Shown: one piece after another, positions 27,901 to 64,000 of the stretch | Numbering within the stretch: the stretch's first letter is position 1 | Layout of the letters: the number at the start of each line of letters is the position of its first letter | NCBI GenBank assembly: GCA_037039925.1 | Contig: JAXRKP010000065.1 | Location: 70,001-134,000, forward strand | Origin: Doris montereyensis | Taxonomy: Eukaryota; Mollusca; Gastropoda; Nudibranchia; Dorididae | Reading direction: 5' to 3' | Length of the DNA stretch: 64,000 nucleotides | Notes under the pieces: generated by a model | What the model saw: only the letters and a program-made list of their open reading frames with translations | Database searches by the model: none | What the model was told of the DNA's origin: nothing | Program-made: the position numbers and the translations under genes

Positions 27901-30900
27901 GAACATAGAATATATTCACATTCTAATGGAAAAAAATTACCCATGTTTATGTGGCAATCATGGTGGTGTTAAGACTATCCAACACTTTCTGCAAGAAAGT
28001 TGGAATCTCTTCTGGTGTTTTGGGACTAGATACAAATGCAAATTCATTCTGAAAAGAAAAAGGAATATAAAAACTTGTATCAAATAGAAAGGAATCAATA
28101 AGATCTAAAATGCAAAGATTGAAAGCATTGTGTACTTCTCTATAATTATAATTGACCCTTATCTTAAATAAAGTCAATGTTAGTACAGTACTGTACAGTC
28201 GAAGCCATTTAATTGGAGCAGCACTGATCCATGGAAATTGTTCCAATCAAGCGGCGTTCCTATTAAGCGGCATCCATGCATGGAACAACTTTTCATATAT
28301 ATTTATACATAATTTCGATAATAGCCGGTTGTTCATTACATCACTATTGTTGCACAATGACTTTCAATGCATCTACTAGTCATAAGCAAAATGACCAATT
28401 GTATCGTTAGCTTGTCATCCGATTCGTATCAGACGGGTGAGAGTGAGAGACTGACTGAACTGAGGTAGGGAAAGGGGGTGGAGCTTAAGTGATGAACTTA
28501 CCAGTACCGTCTCATTCAAATGCCTATGCAATAAGCTAGGTGTGCCGTCTTATCGTTGTTCTGGACGTGTGATCACATTCAATATGTGCATTCTCCATCT
28601 AAATCCAAAACCTGGCCAACCATGCATTGGTGTCGATTATCTGATGTAATAGACTTACCTGCATTGTCTCATTCACGAGTCGTTGCAATAAAAACACATG
28701 CCATCCAAACATATTAAGTGTGAGCATAGTATATTGTATAATGATCGCACACTCCATCGATTCAACAGCTGATTTTACATTACACAGACCATTGTATTCA
28801 AATTTTTGTCTTGAAATGAGACAATGATGATTTTTCCCCCGTTCCACTTTAGAGGGAGATATTAAACAGTATAATTTTCATAGAAAGAATTCTGTTCAGA
28901 AAACCGTTCCAATCAAACGACTGTTCCAATTAAGTGGCATTCCAATTATCTGCTTCGACTGTATATCATGTATACATACTTTCATTATCCCCTGGAAATG
29001 ATCCATGGACAAAGGTGAAAGCAAATAAAGTGAACACGTCAAGTTGAGCAAAAAGAAAGTTGAGAGAAGAGGAAAGATAAATGATGATTCGTAAGACCCT
29101 GCTTGGCATGTAGTGACGTCACAGAGAGAGAGAGGGATAACTCTGATGTTTGGAGAGGCGCATACAAGATGCACAGCTCACAGTGGATTGGATGACATGA
29201 AAATAGCTGTTGCCCACTGCTCGATGACACAGAAGTTTGGCAAATGGACCAATTAAATCAATCTGTGACACTTGTAGGGTCAACATATATAACAATGAAG
29301 TTAAAAATTGAAAAAAAGTCCACACGTGTGACATACCTCAAGTTTTGTGAGATAGTTTGCTAACTTTTTGACAACTGAACAATATGGGGTTGTGTTTGTA
29401 TCTTTGGCAAAGGTGAAGACCACATTGAAGATAAGTGCATTTCTTTCATACTTGTGGTGGTTCTCTATGTAAATGGGACATCCGACAAATTTGTACTGAA
29501 GTGAGGTCCTGGTCATGAATAAAAGACATTTAATAATAAATATATCATACATGCTTACATATATTTTTATGTACATCTATCTCTATCCATCTATTTATAT
29601 ATCTACAGTCATGTCATGATAGTCCATCCGGATGTCTTGATAATCCGCACAGATGAACTGGGGACAGATTTTTTTTTTTTTCTTTGTACCCGATAATCCG
29701 GATCCGAACATCTAATGTTGGAACAAGTTACAGTAGTGACTACCTAAATGCCCGGTGCTTGGGAAGCAGAGAAAACGGACATTTAAAAGAAACAGGCATT
29801 TAGGCAAAAGTGGGTCAGGGGCAACAATTATTTGGGGGGGGGGGGGGGGGGGAATATGGTGCAGAAATTCAATATTTACCAAAACTTTAATGCAAGAAAT
29901 AGGGACACCTGGAAACCAATTTAGCTCTGTAACATTGAGGTGGTGAGCGCGCGGATGGGTTGACCATCGCTCGCCACAAAGACCCGAATGTACAATGGAT
30001 ACAGCCAATGCAGGCCGGGGAGCAATATAATTGTTCACACCTTGTACCTCGATCACATTGCATGCCTTGTCTATTAAAAACAGCAGGTATGCCACTTACG
30101 ACATCAAGAAAGAGCTGTGGGTGGAGTCCAGAAGACTTCAATTCTACTTGCCCAGTGATGAATAAATGATTAAATGGAACAAAGGCTGTGATGTACAGTG
30201 GGTTGAGTCCAGAAGGCTTCAATTCTACTTGCCCAGTGATGAATAAATGATTAAATGGAACAAAGGCTGTGATGTACAGTGGGTTGAGTTCAGAAGAGAA
30301 GAATGGTCATCTTTTATTACACAACAATGGATAGGTAATGAAGGATGGTTACAATGCATGGCACATTGTTGACGGGCATAAGCCCTGTAAGTGAGGGGAT
30401 CACAATGATAAAAAAACATAAGAAGAATTATTAATCAATTACAGACGTATTTTTGATAATTTGCGGAAAATGATACCTGCAGTGGTCGTTAAACTCGGGC
30501 ATTTAGGCAAAAATCTTGGTTTTGAAACAGGCATTTTACATAAGAGAGGCAATTTACATAGAAAAAAATCGGTTTCATTGAGATTGCAGGCTTTTAGGAG
30601 AAACGGGCATTATGGCGACGGGCATTTAGGCGGTCACTACTGTACCACAATATAGAGTATGCTTTGATAAACTGAACACTTAGCAGTTTGAAATAGTCTA
30701 TTCAGTCCGCTGACGGCTCATCAAAGCCACCCGACTCAACTTTCCTAATACCACTTCAGCCATAATGCTGATGACTACTCACACAGTAATAAGCCTGTTC
30801 TGCAGCTCTGGCTTTGTTATGATGAAATTTTGGATGGCATCAAAAGTTCCTTTAGAAATGTACGCTTCAGGAACCTGAAATCAACAAATTCATGATGATC

Positions 30901-33900
30901 ACTTACAATGAGCTTTCCAAGTATGATTGGGCAAAATTTCAGTTTTGTTTTGTTTAAATTAATGTTAGATCAATTTCGGCGCAACATTTTTTGCAAACCA
31001 CCCTGTACATCAGCATTGATGATTATTTAATAAAAATGTTCTTAGTTACAAACAAAAATTCAACAACAACAAAACCGTTGATCATCAAGATATCAAAATT
31101 TCCAAATAAAATTCAAAAGGCATTTTATATGTTCAGTGAATGTATACATCTAGATATCTGAGGAAATCTTTTATACATAATATATATATATACATATGAT
31201 ATCTAAAAATTTCCTCAGAGCAGTAAATGTATGTATTCACTGAAACTTTACCACGGCTGTGCAACAACCCGGATTTAGTTCCAACTATCCCATTCAGTTG
31301 GTTAGGGGCAAAGGTCACTTGTCGGCATGCTATGGTGATTGGCAAAACCTGAACATGGCAACTTTTTATACACGTATGCTCACGATATGAGCACAATAAC
31401 ACATTTAGGAATAAAGCAGTGTTAAGCACAAGTATTTGACGTTTCCAGGGATATAAATTTCAATTTTGGGTTTTATTTTACAGAAGCTCTGAAAGTAACA
31501 ATAAAATGATGAAAATGCATTGTTCTCACCAAGGTATCCAAAATGTTTATAGGCATTTCTACAGCCCTTATCCACCATTGGTTGTATCACCTTGAAGATG
31601 AAAAAAACGACCTTTCAAGTCATAGTAGGCCACACCTGTAGTTGTTTAACAAGCTGTCTTTTGGTAGCATGCACACATTTTTCAACGTTACTGAGATGCT
31701 CAGCAGACACTTTCCATGCTCAGCGCAGGGGAGGATGCCTCATCAAAAGGTATGCCATTGTGAATGTAATACATCCACAAACTCTCTCTCTCTCTCTCCC
31801 CCAATCTCTCTCTCCCCGCTGATTACACAATTACCGACTCTCCTCTGACGCTTGTAATATTCACAGAAACATGGCATGGATAGCTGGCTCGTAAATCTTT
31901 CTTATAGTCCTCACAGTGAGGCTTAGATCTATCCTTTTCCATTCTTATTTCATTTAAAAACATGTTTACCACATGTACGACACAAGTTATTTATGCAGGA
32001 AGTGTAAAAATCCAAATTCTGCTTCATGATGCAGTGACAAAATCCTGATGGAAAAGAAATGAACTCGAATTTCTCTTCTTCCACTGAATGAAAGCCTCAG
32101 CAAATGACTTTCACACGTTAAAATGGAAATATTAATGTGGTGGGAGAAAAAAATTGAAATCGGTTGTGGCTCAAATATGACTATTATTCAAAAAATTAAT
32201 GTAATTCACATAATTTTGCAAAATGTTTCTGTGATTGAATGGTTAAAGTTACATGAAGAGGAAAAACATGATTAGAAAGAAACAAATGTTTGAAAGTATC
32301 TGACTTATGGGCAAAAGAAAGTGCTCACACCAATGTGGTTAGTGAGATAATGGCATGAACTTTGTGTTATCGGCGCTAAAATTTCTGTAACCCGAGGAGA
32401 GCCGTTCACAGCGGAACGAGGTATTTGACAGATAATTTATTACCTTCATGTCACACCCATATTCTGAAAACCAAATGCAAGCTCTGAGCCAATTTTCACA
32501 GCCGTGATATATGCCTCTTGAAATTAGGAAAAGCCCCAGGAGCAGATCAAGTTTATCCAGAAATGATCAAAAACCAAGGGAGAGAGGCAGACAAACTACT
32601 ACATACCATATGTCAAGAAGCATGGAACTCCAAATAGGTGCTAGACGACTGGAAAAAGGGAACGGTAGTACCAATACATAAGAAAGGATCAACTATGGAA
32701 TGCTCAAAATATAGAGGGATATAACTACTTAGCATACCAGGAAGAGCGTATGCCAGGATTCTGGAAATGAGACTAAGGAAAAGAGTAGAGGATCAGATTG
32801 AAGAACACCAGAGTGGATTTAGACCAGGAAGAAGTGTACAAGATCACACGTTTACAATTAGACAAATAATAGCAAATTCCGTGAGAGAAACATTGACTTG
32901 CACCTGTGTTTTATTGACTTAGAAAAGGCATTTGACACTGTGAGGAGGGACGAACTATGGCATTCTTTAAAAGAACACAATATAGAGCAAAATTTAATAG
33001 AAGCCATTAAAAGTTTTTACAATAAATCAACATGTGCAGTGAGAGTAGCTGGAAACATATCTGTAGAATTTGATGTAGATATAGGAGTAAGACAGGGTTG
33101 TATCCTAAGTCCTCTTTTGTTTATCACATTTATGGATTCAGTCGCAAAGGCATCCTCAAACATGAAGAAAATGAATGTAGGTATGTGGAAGCTCAAACCA
33201 GTAAATGTATCAATGCTTTCATTTGCTGATGATTTAGTTCTGTTTGGAAAATCAGAAAGGGACCTCCAGTCAAATATCAATATTATGTGAATTAAATAAA
33301 AGAGGAATGAGAGTAAATGCAAAGAAAACCAAAACAATGCTAGTAACTAGTGAAGCTAAAAACAAAATCTTAAATTAGGCAGGGAGAATTTAGAACAAGT
33401 TCAAAGCTACAATTACTTAGGAGTAATGATTTACTCAGAGGGAATACTAAGAGAAGAAATCAGCCAGAGAATCCAAAAGGCAAGTGCAATAACCATCTAG
33501 GAAAGGCATTTGTAGGTAAACAAAAATTGTCAACAAGAACCAAAACGGCAGTATACAACAGTTTATTGTCCTACTCTACTCTATGGCAGTGAAACCTGGA
33601 CCTTAGACAGTAGGGAATACAGTAGAGTGCAGGCAGCCGAAATGAAATATCTAAGAAGGGTAGTAGGGAAAACTAAAAGAGACAAAATCAGAAACACAAC
33701 AATAAGAGATCAAACCAAAGCAGATAGCATAAAAACTAAGATAGACATGAATCAATTGAGATGGTTTGGGCATGTTAACAAAATGAATGACAATAGAATA
33801 GCTAAATCAGTATACAGTGCTAAAACACAAGGTAAACGACCAACAGACAGACCTCGGAGAAAGTGGGAAGAAGATATTATAAAAGAGGCATTAACGCAAA

Positions 33901-34942
33901 GAAATTTAACTTTCACGGAAGGAAACAAAAAATGTCAAGACAGGGCATCCTAGAGAAAGATCATTTCGGGCATCTAAAACCCATACATCGGAAGGTAGAA
34001 TGGGAGCTGATAAAGAAAGAAAGATATATATATATATATGCCTCTTAAATCTTCTATAAAAACTTTAGATGACAGCTTAATGATCAATTGTTTTGTTAGT
34101 CAGAATGTTATTCGCTCCTTTCCAAAATTGTCTACCTCAAACATTGCATTCAAAATAATAGAATCTGCCAATCTGTGATTTTAAATCCCCCCCCCCTGAA
34201 ACTCTGAAATTCATCCCCATTTGAGAACCATTTATCTAGTCAATTCAAAGCCTGTGCCACATTCGGTAAGATATTATCATCTAAAAGAAAGATTTACAGT
34301 TTTAACACTGAATAGTAAAGCTAAAAGAAATAAATAAAAATGTACCTAATTATCAGGTCTATCTCTAAACTACAATCGTAAAAAGTGATCTTTTATTCTC
34401 GTTTTTTAAAAATCTAGTGTGTGTAAGATCACTGAGCGGTGTCAGTGGCCTAGTAGTTCGGTTATTGAACTTGGGATCAAATGCAAGCAATGATTAGTGC
34501 TAGTCCCATGTTGTGTTCCTTGGGAACAACGCTTTTTAACACACGTGCGTGTTTTCCCCATTGGACCCAGATGTAAAATGTACAAAAGCAAGAGCATGGG
34601 AGTAAAATCCTGCGACAGAGTAGCATCCTGTCCAGGAGACGATAATTATCCCCCTTTTGAATTCACACCACGTTATAGACACCAGGATAAGATCCAGCTC
34701 TAAGGATCATGTAAAGCCCTTGAAGGACTGTTTTCTTCAATATATATAGATCTATATTATTATTTATAGTAGATCTATATAGGACCACTGAGAACACAGG
34801 ATAAATTGCATTTAATATGATTATATCATGAATAAAAAATTAAAAAATATGAAGATCAAAGGACAGAATAAACATTTACCTGACACGTAATGATGGGACC
34901 TTGAGTGTGATGAAACTCACTCAAGAAAATACTCTTGATCAT
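21849..34942 (-). CDS. NPRL2: NPRL2, GATOR1 complex subunit (complete gene, 11 coding exons)
   Basis: NPRL2 pairs with NPRL3 and DEPDC5 in GATOR1, the lysosomal Rag GTPase-activating complex that turns mTORC1 off in amino-acid shortage. I spliced eleven minus-strand exons by reading conserved blocks between consensus GT/AG sites. The joined frame gives about 382 residues, against 380 in human. Visible family blocks are FLSEFH near the N-terminus, [15 protein letters not shown], the YERNALIFN segment with the arginine finger (Arg74 here, Arg78 in human, codon at 29442-29444), [29 protein letters not shown] and a C-terminal VVCWK. Phases match at every junction. Frame is kept only if bases are restored in exons 4, 9 and 10. 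Introns hold a LINE, two MITEs and a minisatellite. The gene is divergent from IFT122. Identity is secure; transcript ends are not visible. Confidence 0.95.
21961..22060. repeat. short tandem repeat in NPRL2 intron 10
   Basis: Three imperfect units of about 33 bp built on GATTAGATGATTTATAGATA. Confidence 0.7.
22093..22244 (-). CDS. NPRL2: NPRL2 coding exon 10 (three bases missing)
   Basis: Residues about 309-361. KLVQFG is in frame, then LMKGLL-like residues appear one frame over, then RMHKYPV and [11 protein letters not shown] are back in the first frame. The count is one residue short of human, so about three bases were lost within 22202-22228. Acceptor CATCAG|GAAGC, donor ACAG|GTAAAG. Confidence 0.85.
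22563..22684 (-). CDS. NPRL2: NPRL2 coding exon 9 (two bases missing)
   Basis: Residues about 268-309, with [15 protein letters not shown] aligned to human LRDVFQLYCSLSPG, then VKDICGR and RSRIDER. The two halves lie in different frames. Two bases are missing, or one is extra, between 22581 and 22598. Acceptor GGCACAG|AGAG, donor GAAAG|GTGACT. Confidence 0.8.
22685..24220. other. part of NPRL2 intron 8
   Basis: Includes a poly(G) stretch at 22729-22746 and a C run at 23731-23741. The rest is AT-rich with no recognised element. Confidence 0.45.
24230..24350. repeat. 18-bp minisatellite in NPRL2 intron 8
   Basis: About six units of AAGAATGTCCGCATCTAT and near variants. Confidence 0.88.
24398..24491 (-). 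CDS. NPRL2: NPRL2 coding exon 8
   Basis: Residues 237-268, beginning YSNVY as in human and continuing LQEECIKYV. Acceptor TTTATTTTCAG|TACTC, donor TCTG|GTAATT. The acceptor sequence is the first unit of the 38-bp minisatellite that fills the adjoining part of intron 7. Confidence 0.93.
24492..25008. repeat. 38-bp minisatellite abutting NPRL2 exon 8 acceptor
   Basis: About 13 units built on ATTACATAGGACATTACAAT plus GAGAATGTTGAAAATAAA. The first unit begins at base 24492 with CTGAAAATAAATTACATG, which in gene sense is the exon 8 pyrimidine tract and CAG. Later units keep the tract but read CAA or CAT where the acceptor has CAG. Confidence 0.88.
25012..25048 (+). mobile_element. SINE family A head fragment
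   Basis: GGCGTTGGTGGCCAGGCAGT then TAGGCTGCC, a box A region only, in NPRL2 intron 7. Confidence 0.55.
25176..25212 (-). CDS. NPRL2: NPRL2 coding exon 7 (37-nt small exon)
   Basis: Only 37 nt. It completes a leucine codon and then reads [12 protein letters not shown], aligned to human YYGVVTLVSILQ. Acceptor CCACAG|ATATT, donor CAG|GTGAGAC. Phases fit both neighbours. Confidence 0.85.
25963..26060 (-). CDS. NPRL2: NPRL2 coding exon 6
   Basis: Residues 192-224, starting [11 protein letters not shown] and containing [10 protein letters not shown] as in human. Acceptor CTCTAG|ATTC, donor CT|GTAAG. Confidence 0.94.
26215..26354 (-). mobile_element. SINE family C copy
   Basis: Shares GCCGTTGCTTTCCACACC and TAAATAGACCTAGTTAC blocks with copies at 47650, 48125 and 61125. 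The complement ends in a degraded tRNA-like head. Confidence 0.65.
26990..27126 (-). CDS. NPRL2: NPRL2 coding exon 5
   Basis: Residues 146-191, from QSGAVHLKL to [10 protein letters not shown]. The last eight residues match the human SQWDLTTQQ block. Acceptor CTCTAG|GTCAG, donor CAGCAG|GTACC. Confidence 0.95.
27941..28048 (-). CDS. NPRL2: NPRL2 coding exon 4 (one base missing)
   Basis: Residues 110-146, starting [16 protein letters not shown]. Acceptor TTTTCAG|AATG, donor ATGG|GTAATT. As given, the frame runs into TAA (complement 27947-27949). One extra base beside 27949 restores alignment with human through TLPIDESN and joins correctly to exon 5. Confidence 0.85.
28196..28961. mobile_element. 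pogo-like MITE with TA target duplication (MITE 1)
   Basis: Left end TA then CAGTCGAAGCCATTTAATTG. The right end's complement after TA is CAGTCGAAGCAGATAATTGG. Subterminal GTTCCAATCAAGCGG-type repeats occur at both ends. 766 bp with no transposase frame. It lies in NPRL2 intron 3. Confidence 0.87.
29337..29508 (-). CDS. NPRL2: NPRL2 coding exon 3 (arginine finger)
   Basis: Residues 52-109, from [12 protein letters not shown] to ANYLTKLE. It carries YERNALIFN, whose arginine corresponds to the catalytic arginine finger that GATOR1 uses on RagA/B. Acceptor ACCAG|GACC, donor GAG|GTATGT. A different TA-flanked MITE lies in the intron on each side. Confidence 0.95.
29606..29715. mobile_element. 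possible solo end of a pogo-like element
   Basis: TA then CAGTCATGTCATGATAGTCC, with repeats GATAATCCG and GATAATCCGGATCC. It looks like one terminal repeat region, but no partner end was found. Confidence 0.35.
29731..30642. mobile_element. TA-flanked MITE (MITE 2)
   Basis: The left end CAGTAGTGACTACCTAAATG and the complement of the right end (CAGTAGTGACCGCCTAAATG) are inverted copies, with TA outside both (29729-29730 and 30643-30644). GGCATTTAGGCAAAA is repeated internally. An 81-bp direct duplication lies at 30124-30285 and 19 Gs at 29834-29852. No transposase. It lies in NPRL2 intron 2. Confidence 0.9.
30124..30285. repeat. 81-bp tandem duplication inside MITE 2
   Basis: Two copies starting GAGTCCAGAAG at 30124 and 30205, almost identical; a third start at 30286 breaks off. 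Confidence 0.92.
30783..30874 (-). CDS. NPRL2: NPRL2 coding exon 2
   Basis: Residues 22-52, containing [13 protein letters not shown], which is nearly identical to the human block. The acceptor is TTTCAG|GTTCC and the donor GTGAGT. The preceding intron (30875-34879) is about 4 kb and contains the plus-strand LINE. Confidence 0.93.
30875..32506. other. part of NPRL2 intron 1
   Basis: AT-rich, with a (CT)n patch near 31784-31812. No further element recognised. Confidence 0.45.
32520..34033 (+). mobile_element. 5'-truncated LINE with 13-bp target-site duplication
   Basis: Encodes reverse-transcriptase blocks in several frames: [65 protein letters not shown] (catalytic FADD), then [19 protein letters not shown]. 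The 3' end is GATAAAGAAAGAAAG with an (AT)n tail. ATATATGCCTCTT flanks both sides (32507-32519 and 34034-34046). It lacks the endonuclease half and has stops. It lies antisense to NPRL2 in intron 1. Confidence 0.93.
34436..34730 (+). mobile_element. SINE family A copy
   Basis: Head GTGTCAGTGGCCTAGTAGTT, body TGTTCCTTGGGAACAACGC, and a 3' part with CACGTTATAGACACCAGGAT shared with the copy at 48935. It lies in NPRL2 intron 1. Confidence 0.8.
34880..34942 (-). CDS. NPRL2: NPRL2 coding exon 1
   Basis: Residues 1-21, starting [16 protein letters not shown], the start of the longin-type N-terminal domain. The ATG complement is at 34940-34942. The donor reads CAG|GTAAATG. Human NPRL2 begins a few residues earlier, so the exact start is likely but not proven. 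Phase 0 at the 3' end. Confidence 0.9.
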
Positions 34943-35540
34943 CCTTAAGCTTTAAAATATCTCTACTGACTTTGACTACACTCAACTAAACTGTACTAAT
35001 TACTATCACTATCAGTCTGATGATCCAACACAGTAAAGAATTTGGGTTGACATAGATCTAGATCTAGAGTAGAATACAGCGAAATGAATAAATGTAGATA
35101 TTAGCTCAGATCCAAACATAATTTAGACACAGATTAGAACTAGAACATTTGAATATATGTCCTAAATAGGATTTACTGGACTTCGTTCATTCTACTTTCA
35201 CTTTCGTTTTCAGCCTTAAAATTCATCTTATGGCAAATTCTATATAAAAACGCCTTAATATTGATATTAAACGACGAGTTCAGTCCCAGGTCTATCAAAA
35301 GAGTCTTCACAGATTCTTGTCTTCAGGTCGTTGTACTGCCCGTGTTACCGTGGATGCATGTTCAATGGGATAGTGGAGTAAGTCAGTCAGGTAAGATAGT
35401 AAGTTCACAACAACAAAAAAACACCCATTTTCCTTCGTCTGTGGTAGAAATGATCGTCAAGGGAAGTCACTCTAGATTCTACCTCACAATATACAGACAG
35501 TAACCAAATCAACCTTACTTTTAAAGTCTAGTTTTCCCCC

Positions 35541-35786
<246 letters not shown>

Positions 35787-36504
35787 GAAATATTAAGCTG
35801 GGGATTAAGTTGTTGGTGTTGTGCATAGGTGTGTGTGTGTTTGTGTGTATGTGTGTGTGTGACGGGATACTACTTGTACAGACAGGCAACCATCATTACT
35901 TTGTTACCAAATACAGTATGTATACTTTGCATTAAATTATGTGTTCATTCACAATCACATAAGCAGACATTGCAGGATGAGATTTTAGATTTAAAGTTCT
36001 CTTTTATTTTTTTATGTTTTGTTATTTACCTGTGAAACACTCGACAAACACCAAAGGAACTGAACTTTTAATGCACTTCAACATTAATACAATACGTTGG
36101 TCTTTGTGGGTCCTCCTGTTTTTTTATTCCCAAGAAGACCTGGATCTGCGGTGTTTAATATATCTAGTCTTGCTCAAAATATATAGATCTATATATTTAA
36201 AAAAAGGAAAAGCTGCAATTTTATCCATTTATCTATTATTTGATTTTTGTTTTGAATTAGGCCTACCTACTTGATTATAGACTAGTGTGAATGCTTCTAC
36301 ATTCTTAATTGATTTTTTGATGAGCTAGAGAAAACAAATGATTAATTTAATTAATTATAGATCCTAGTATAGATTTTTATTTTACTACACGTCAATGAAA
36401 TTAAACGTTTGTTTCGTGTTAGTTACATGCAGATAATTAAAATAGGCTTAGTTTGAATTTGAGTGAAATAGAAAACAAAAAAAAAGAGTTAATTCCCCTA
36501 GGCA

Positions 36505-36517
36505 AGCAACCGGAAAT
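36505..36517 (+). promoter_or_regulatory. candidate RFX half-site joined to ETS-like motif
   Basis: Reads AGCAACCGGAAAT, about 110 bp before the IFT122 ATG. AGCAAC fits an X-box right half (RGYAAC) and CCGGAA the ETS/GABPA core. RFX factors drive intraflagellar transport genes in many animals. The match is short and could be chance. Confidence 0.25.
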
Positions 36518-36569
36518 CAAATACCGAATAACATTCCTGTCTCTTTCTTACTTTCATAGGGACGCTCTC

Positions 36570-36578
36570 GTTGCTATG
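36570..36578 (+). promoter_or_regulatory. candidate X-box left half-site (GTTGCTATG)
   Basis: GTTGCTATG lies about 46-55 bp before the IFT122 start codon and resembles the left half of the RFX X-box (GTTGCCATGG). The right half is poor, so this is a half-site at best. Confidence 0.25.
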
Positions 36579-36624
36579 AATGGATTTGAGGATTTCAGCC
36601 AATTTGAAAGAATCAAACTGAACA

Positions 36625-62826
<26,202 letters not shown>

Positions 62827-64000
62827 GTAAGTTTGAGTTTGAACATTTAAAAAATTATCCAGTTTCTGATAATGCTAAAATGTGAAATGGACAAAGTTCA
62901 CAGACTGGTGACATACAGGTGTAAATGGAAAGAAATTATTGGAACAACTGAATTTCCCATAGCTGCAAATTAGTAAAGTAAAGAACGTATTTTGCATGTG
63001 TTTTTATGCTTTGAGCATGTAAGTTTGTATTTACCTTGGAAAGTACGTAGGCCTTATATGAGGGTTAACTGTAATTTTTGTCTAAATGGAAATCATAATT
63101 CAACGGCAGAGACTGAGAGGGATTGGGGTGAAAGTCCCGACACACCATTCTGGGTTCGCAAAACCTACCGTCACACTTCGCCAGAAAGATCAATAATCAG
63201 CAGACTTTTTGTTATTTACCTTAAAGTTATCAATGTTTTGTTTAATAGTACAAAGTATCATAAAAGTGAGAATTAAAATGTGCGGTCAGTGTCTATTTTT
63301 CAGTTTAAAAGGTTGGCGGCTATGATTTCTCTTTCTTGTGCATTGGCAAGAAATTCCCTCACCCCCTTTTCTCCTTTCCCACACAAGATATAAAAAAACC
63401 CACTTAAATTGTCAAATGTTTGTTCATTATAAGAGAGATTAGAATTGGTTATAGTTAACATATTTAGGCCTTCATTGACAATCCTACATAAAATATGAAA
63501 CAAAACGTATGTCTGAAAATAGCTTGTAGCTTAATTAAAATATTTTTAGAATTTAAAGAATAGAAAAGGAAAGGAGGACATCACGGATAGTACCCTACCT
63601 GTGGCGTGTTTCATGAATTCAGTACCTGTGATGTACTAGATGACCACAAGAAAATGGTGCTCAAAGAAGCTGTCATTAAATGAAAAATATTGCCTTAATC
63701 TACGATCATGAGCCGAAACACTGAGAATTGAAATTTTTGGGTTAAAAATTTACACTTATGCACAACAGAATTAATTAACTTTAAAATATTTTGTCAAAAC
63801 TGGCAACCAGCAATAAAGGCACATTTTCAAATTAACATTATTGTTTCGCAGCTCAACTGTGGTAAACCCGTTAAAAGCGAACACAATAACCCGACGAGCA
63901 ATTTTATCAAAAACTATTTATTTTTCATATAAATACAAAATCAACAGAAAATTTTGTTTACATTGTTTGAAGGACATGCTCAAAATGGCCACCATTTCTA
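62827..64000. other. IFT122 intron 21 to window end
   Basis: No further coding exon, SINE or LINE recognised. The conserved block expected next in the family is absent, so the next exon must lie beyond 64000. Confidence 0.6.

Noticed and set aside
32898..33290. Reverse-transcriptase frame as a host gene
   Set aside because: It is one intact stretch of a 5'-truncated LINE with target-site duplications and broken flanking frames.

Overview
The window is animal nuclear DNA: intron-rich, AT-rich and dense in tandem repeats and transposon relics. tRNA-headed SINEs, an endonuclease/reverse-transcriptase LINE and very long minisatellites suggest a lophotrochozoan, most likely a mollusc (perhaps a gastropod). 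That placement is inference. The only host genes I can support are two conserved single-copy genes arranged head to head: NPRL2 on the minus strand (11 coding exons, 21849-34942, complete) and IFT122 on the plus strand (21 coding exons, 36625-62826, 3' end beyond the window). Their start codons are about 1.7 kb apart, separated by a (CT)n tract and candidate ETS and X-box-like motifs just upstream of IFT122.

Layout. 1-21.8 kb is gene-poor: a 30-bp minisatellite, several SINEs, a (GA)n tract, a 5.4-kb array of 40/41-bp repeats (4668-10112), a truncated LINE, a foldback inverted repeat, AT-rich triplet tracts, a 1.4-kb (GAA)n tract, and a mariner-like element with terminal inverted repeats and a decayed transposase. 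21.8-35 kb is NPRL2; its introns carry two TA-flanked MITEs on either side of exon 3, a minisatellite touching the exon 8 acceptor, and a 5'-truncated LINE with a clear target-site duplication. 35-36.6 kb is the shared upstream region. 36.6-64 kb is IFT122; its introns hold several minisatellites, SINEs, a nearly full-length LINE (56080-59414) and a SINE/LINE chimera.

Function. NPRL2 is a subunit of GATOR1, the Rag GTPase-activating complex that restrains mTORC1 when amino acids are scarce. IFT122 is a core subunit of intraflagellar transport complex A, needed for retrograde ciliary transport. They are not known to work in one pathway; the pairing is positional.

Two observations matter most. 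First, both conserved genes need missing bases put back to stay in frame at about seven sites, nearly all at short homopolymers, which points to uncorrected consensus deletions and not to decay. Second, two minisatellites appear to have grown out of splice sites: the 39-bp array after IFT122 exon 16 copies the exon end plus its donor about 24 times, and the 38-bp array before NPRL2 exon 8 starts at that exon's acceptor. I found no CRISPR array, operon or other prokaryote-like system.
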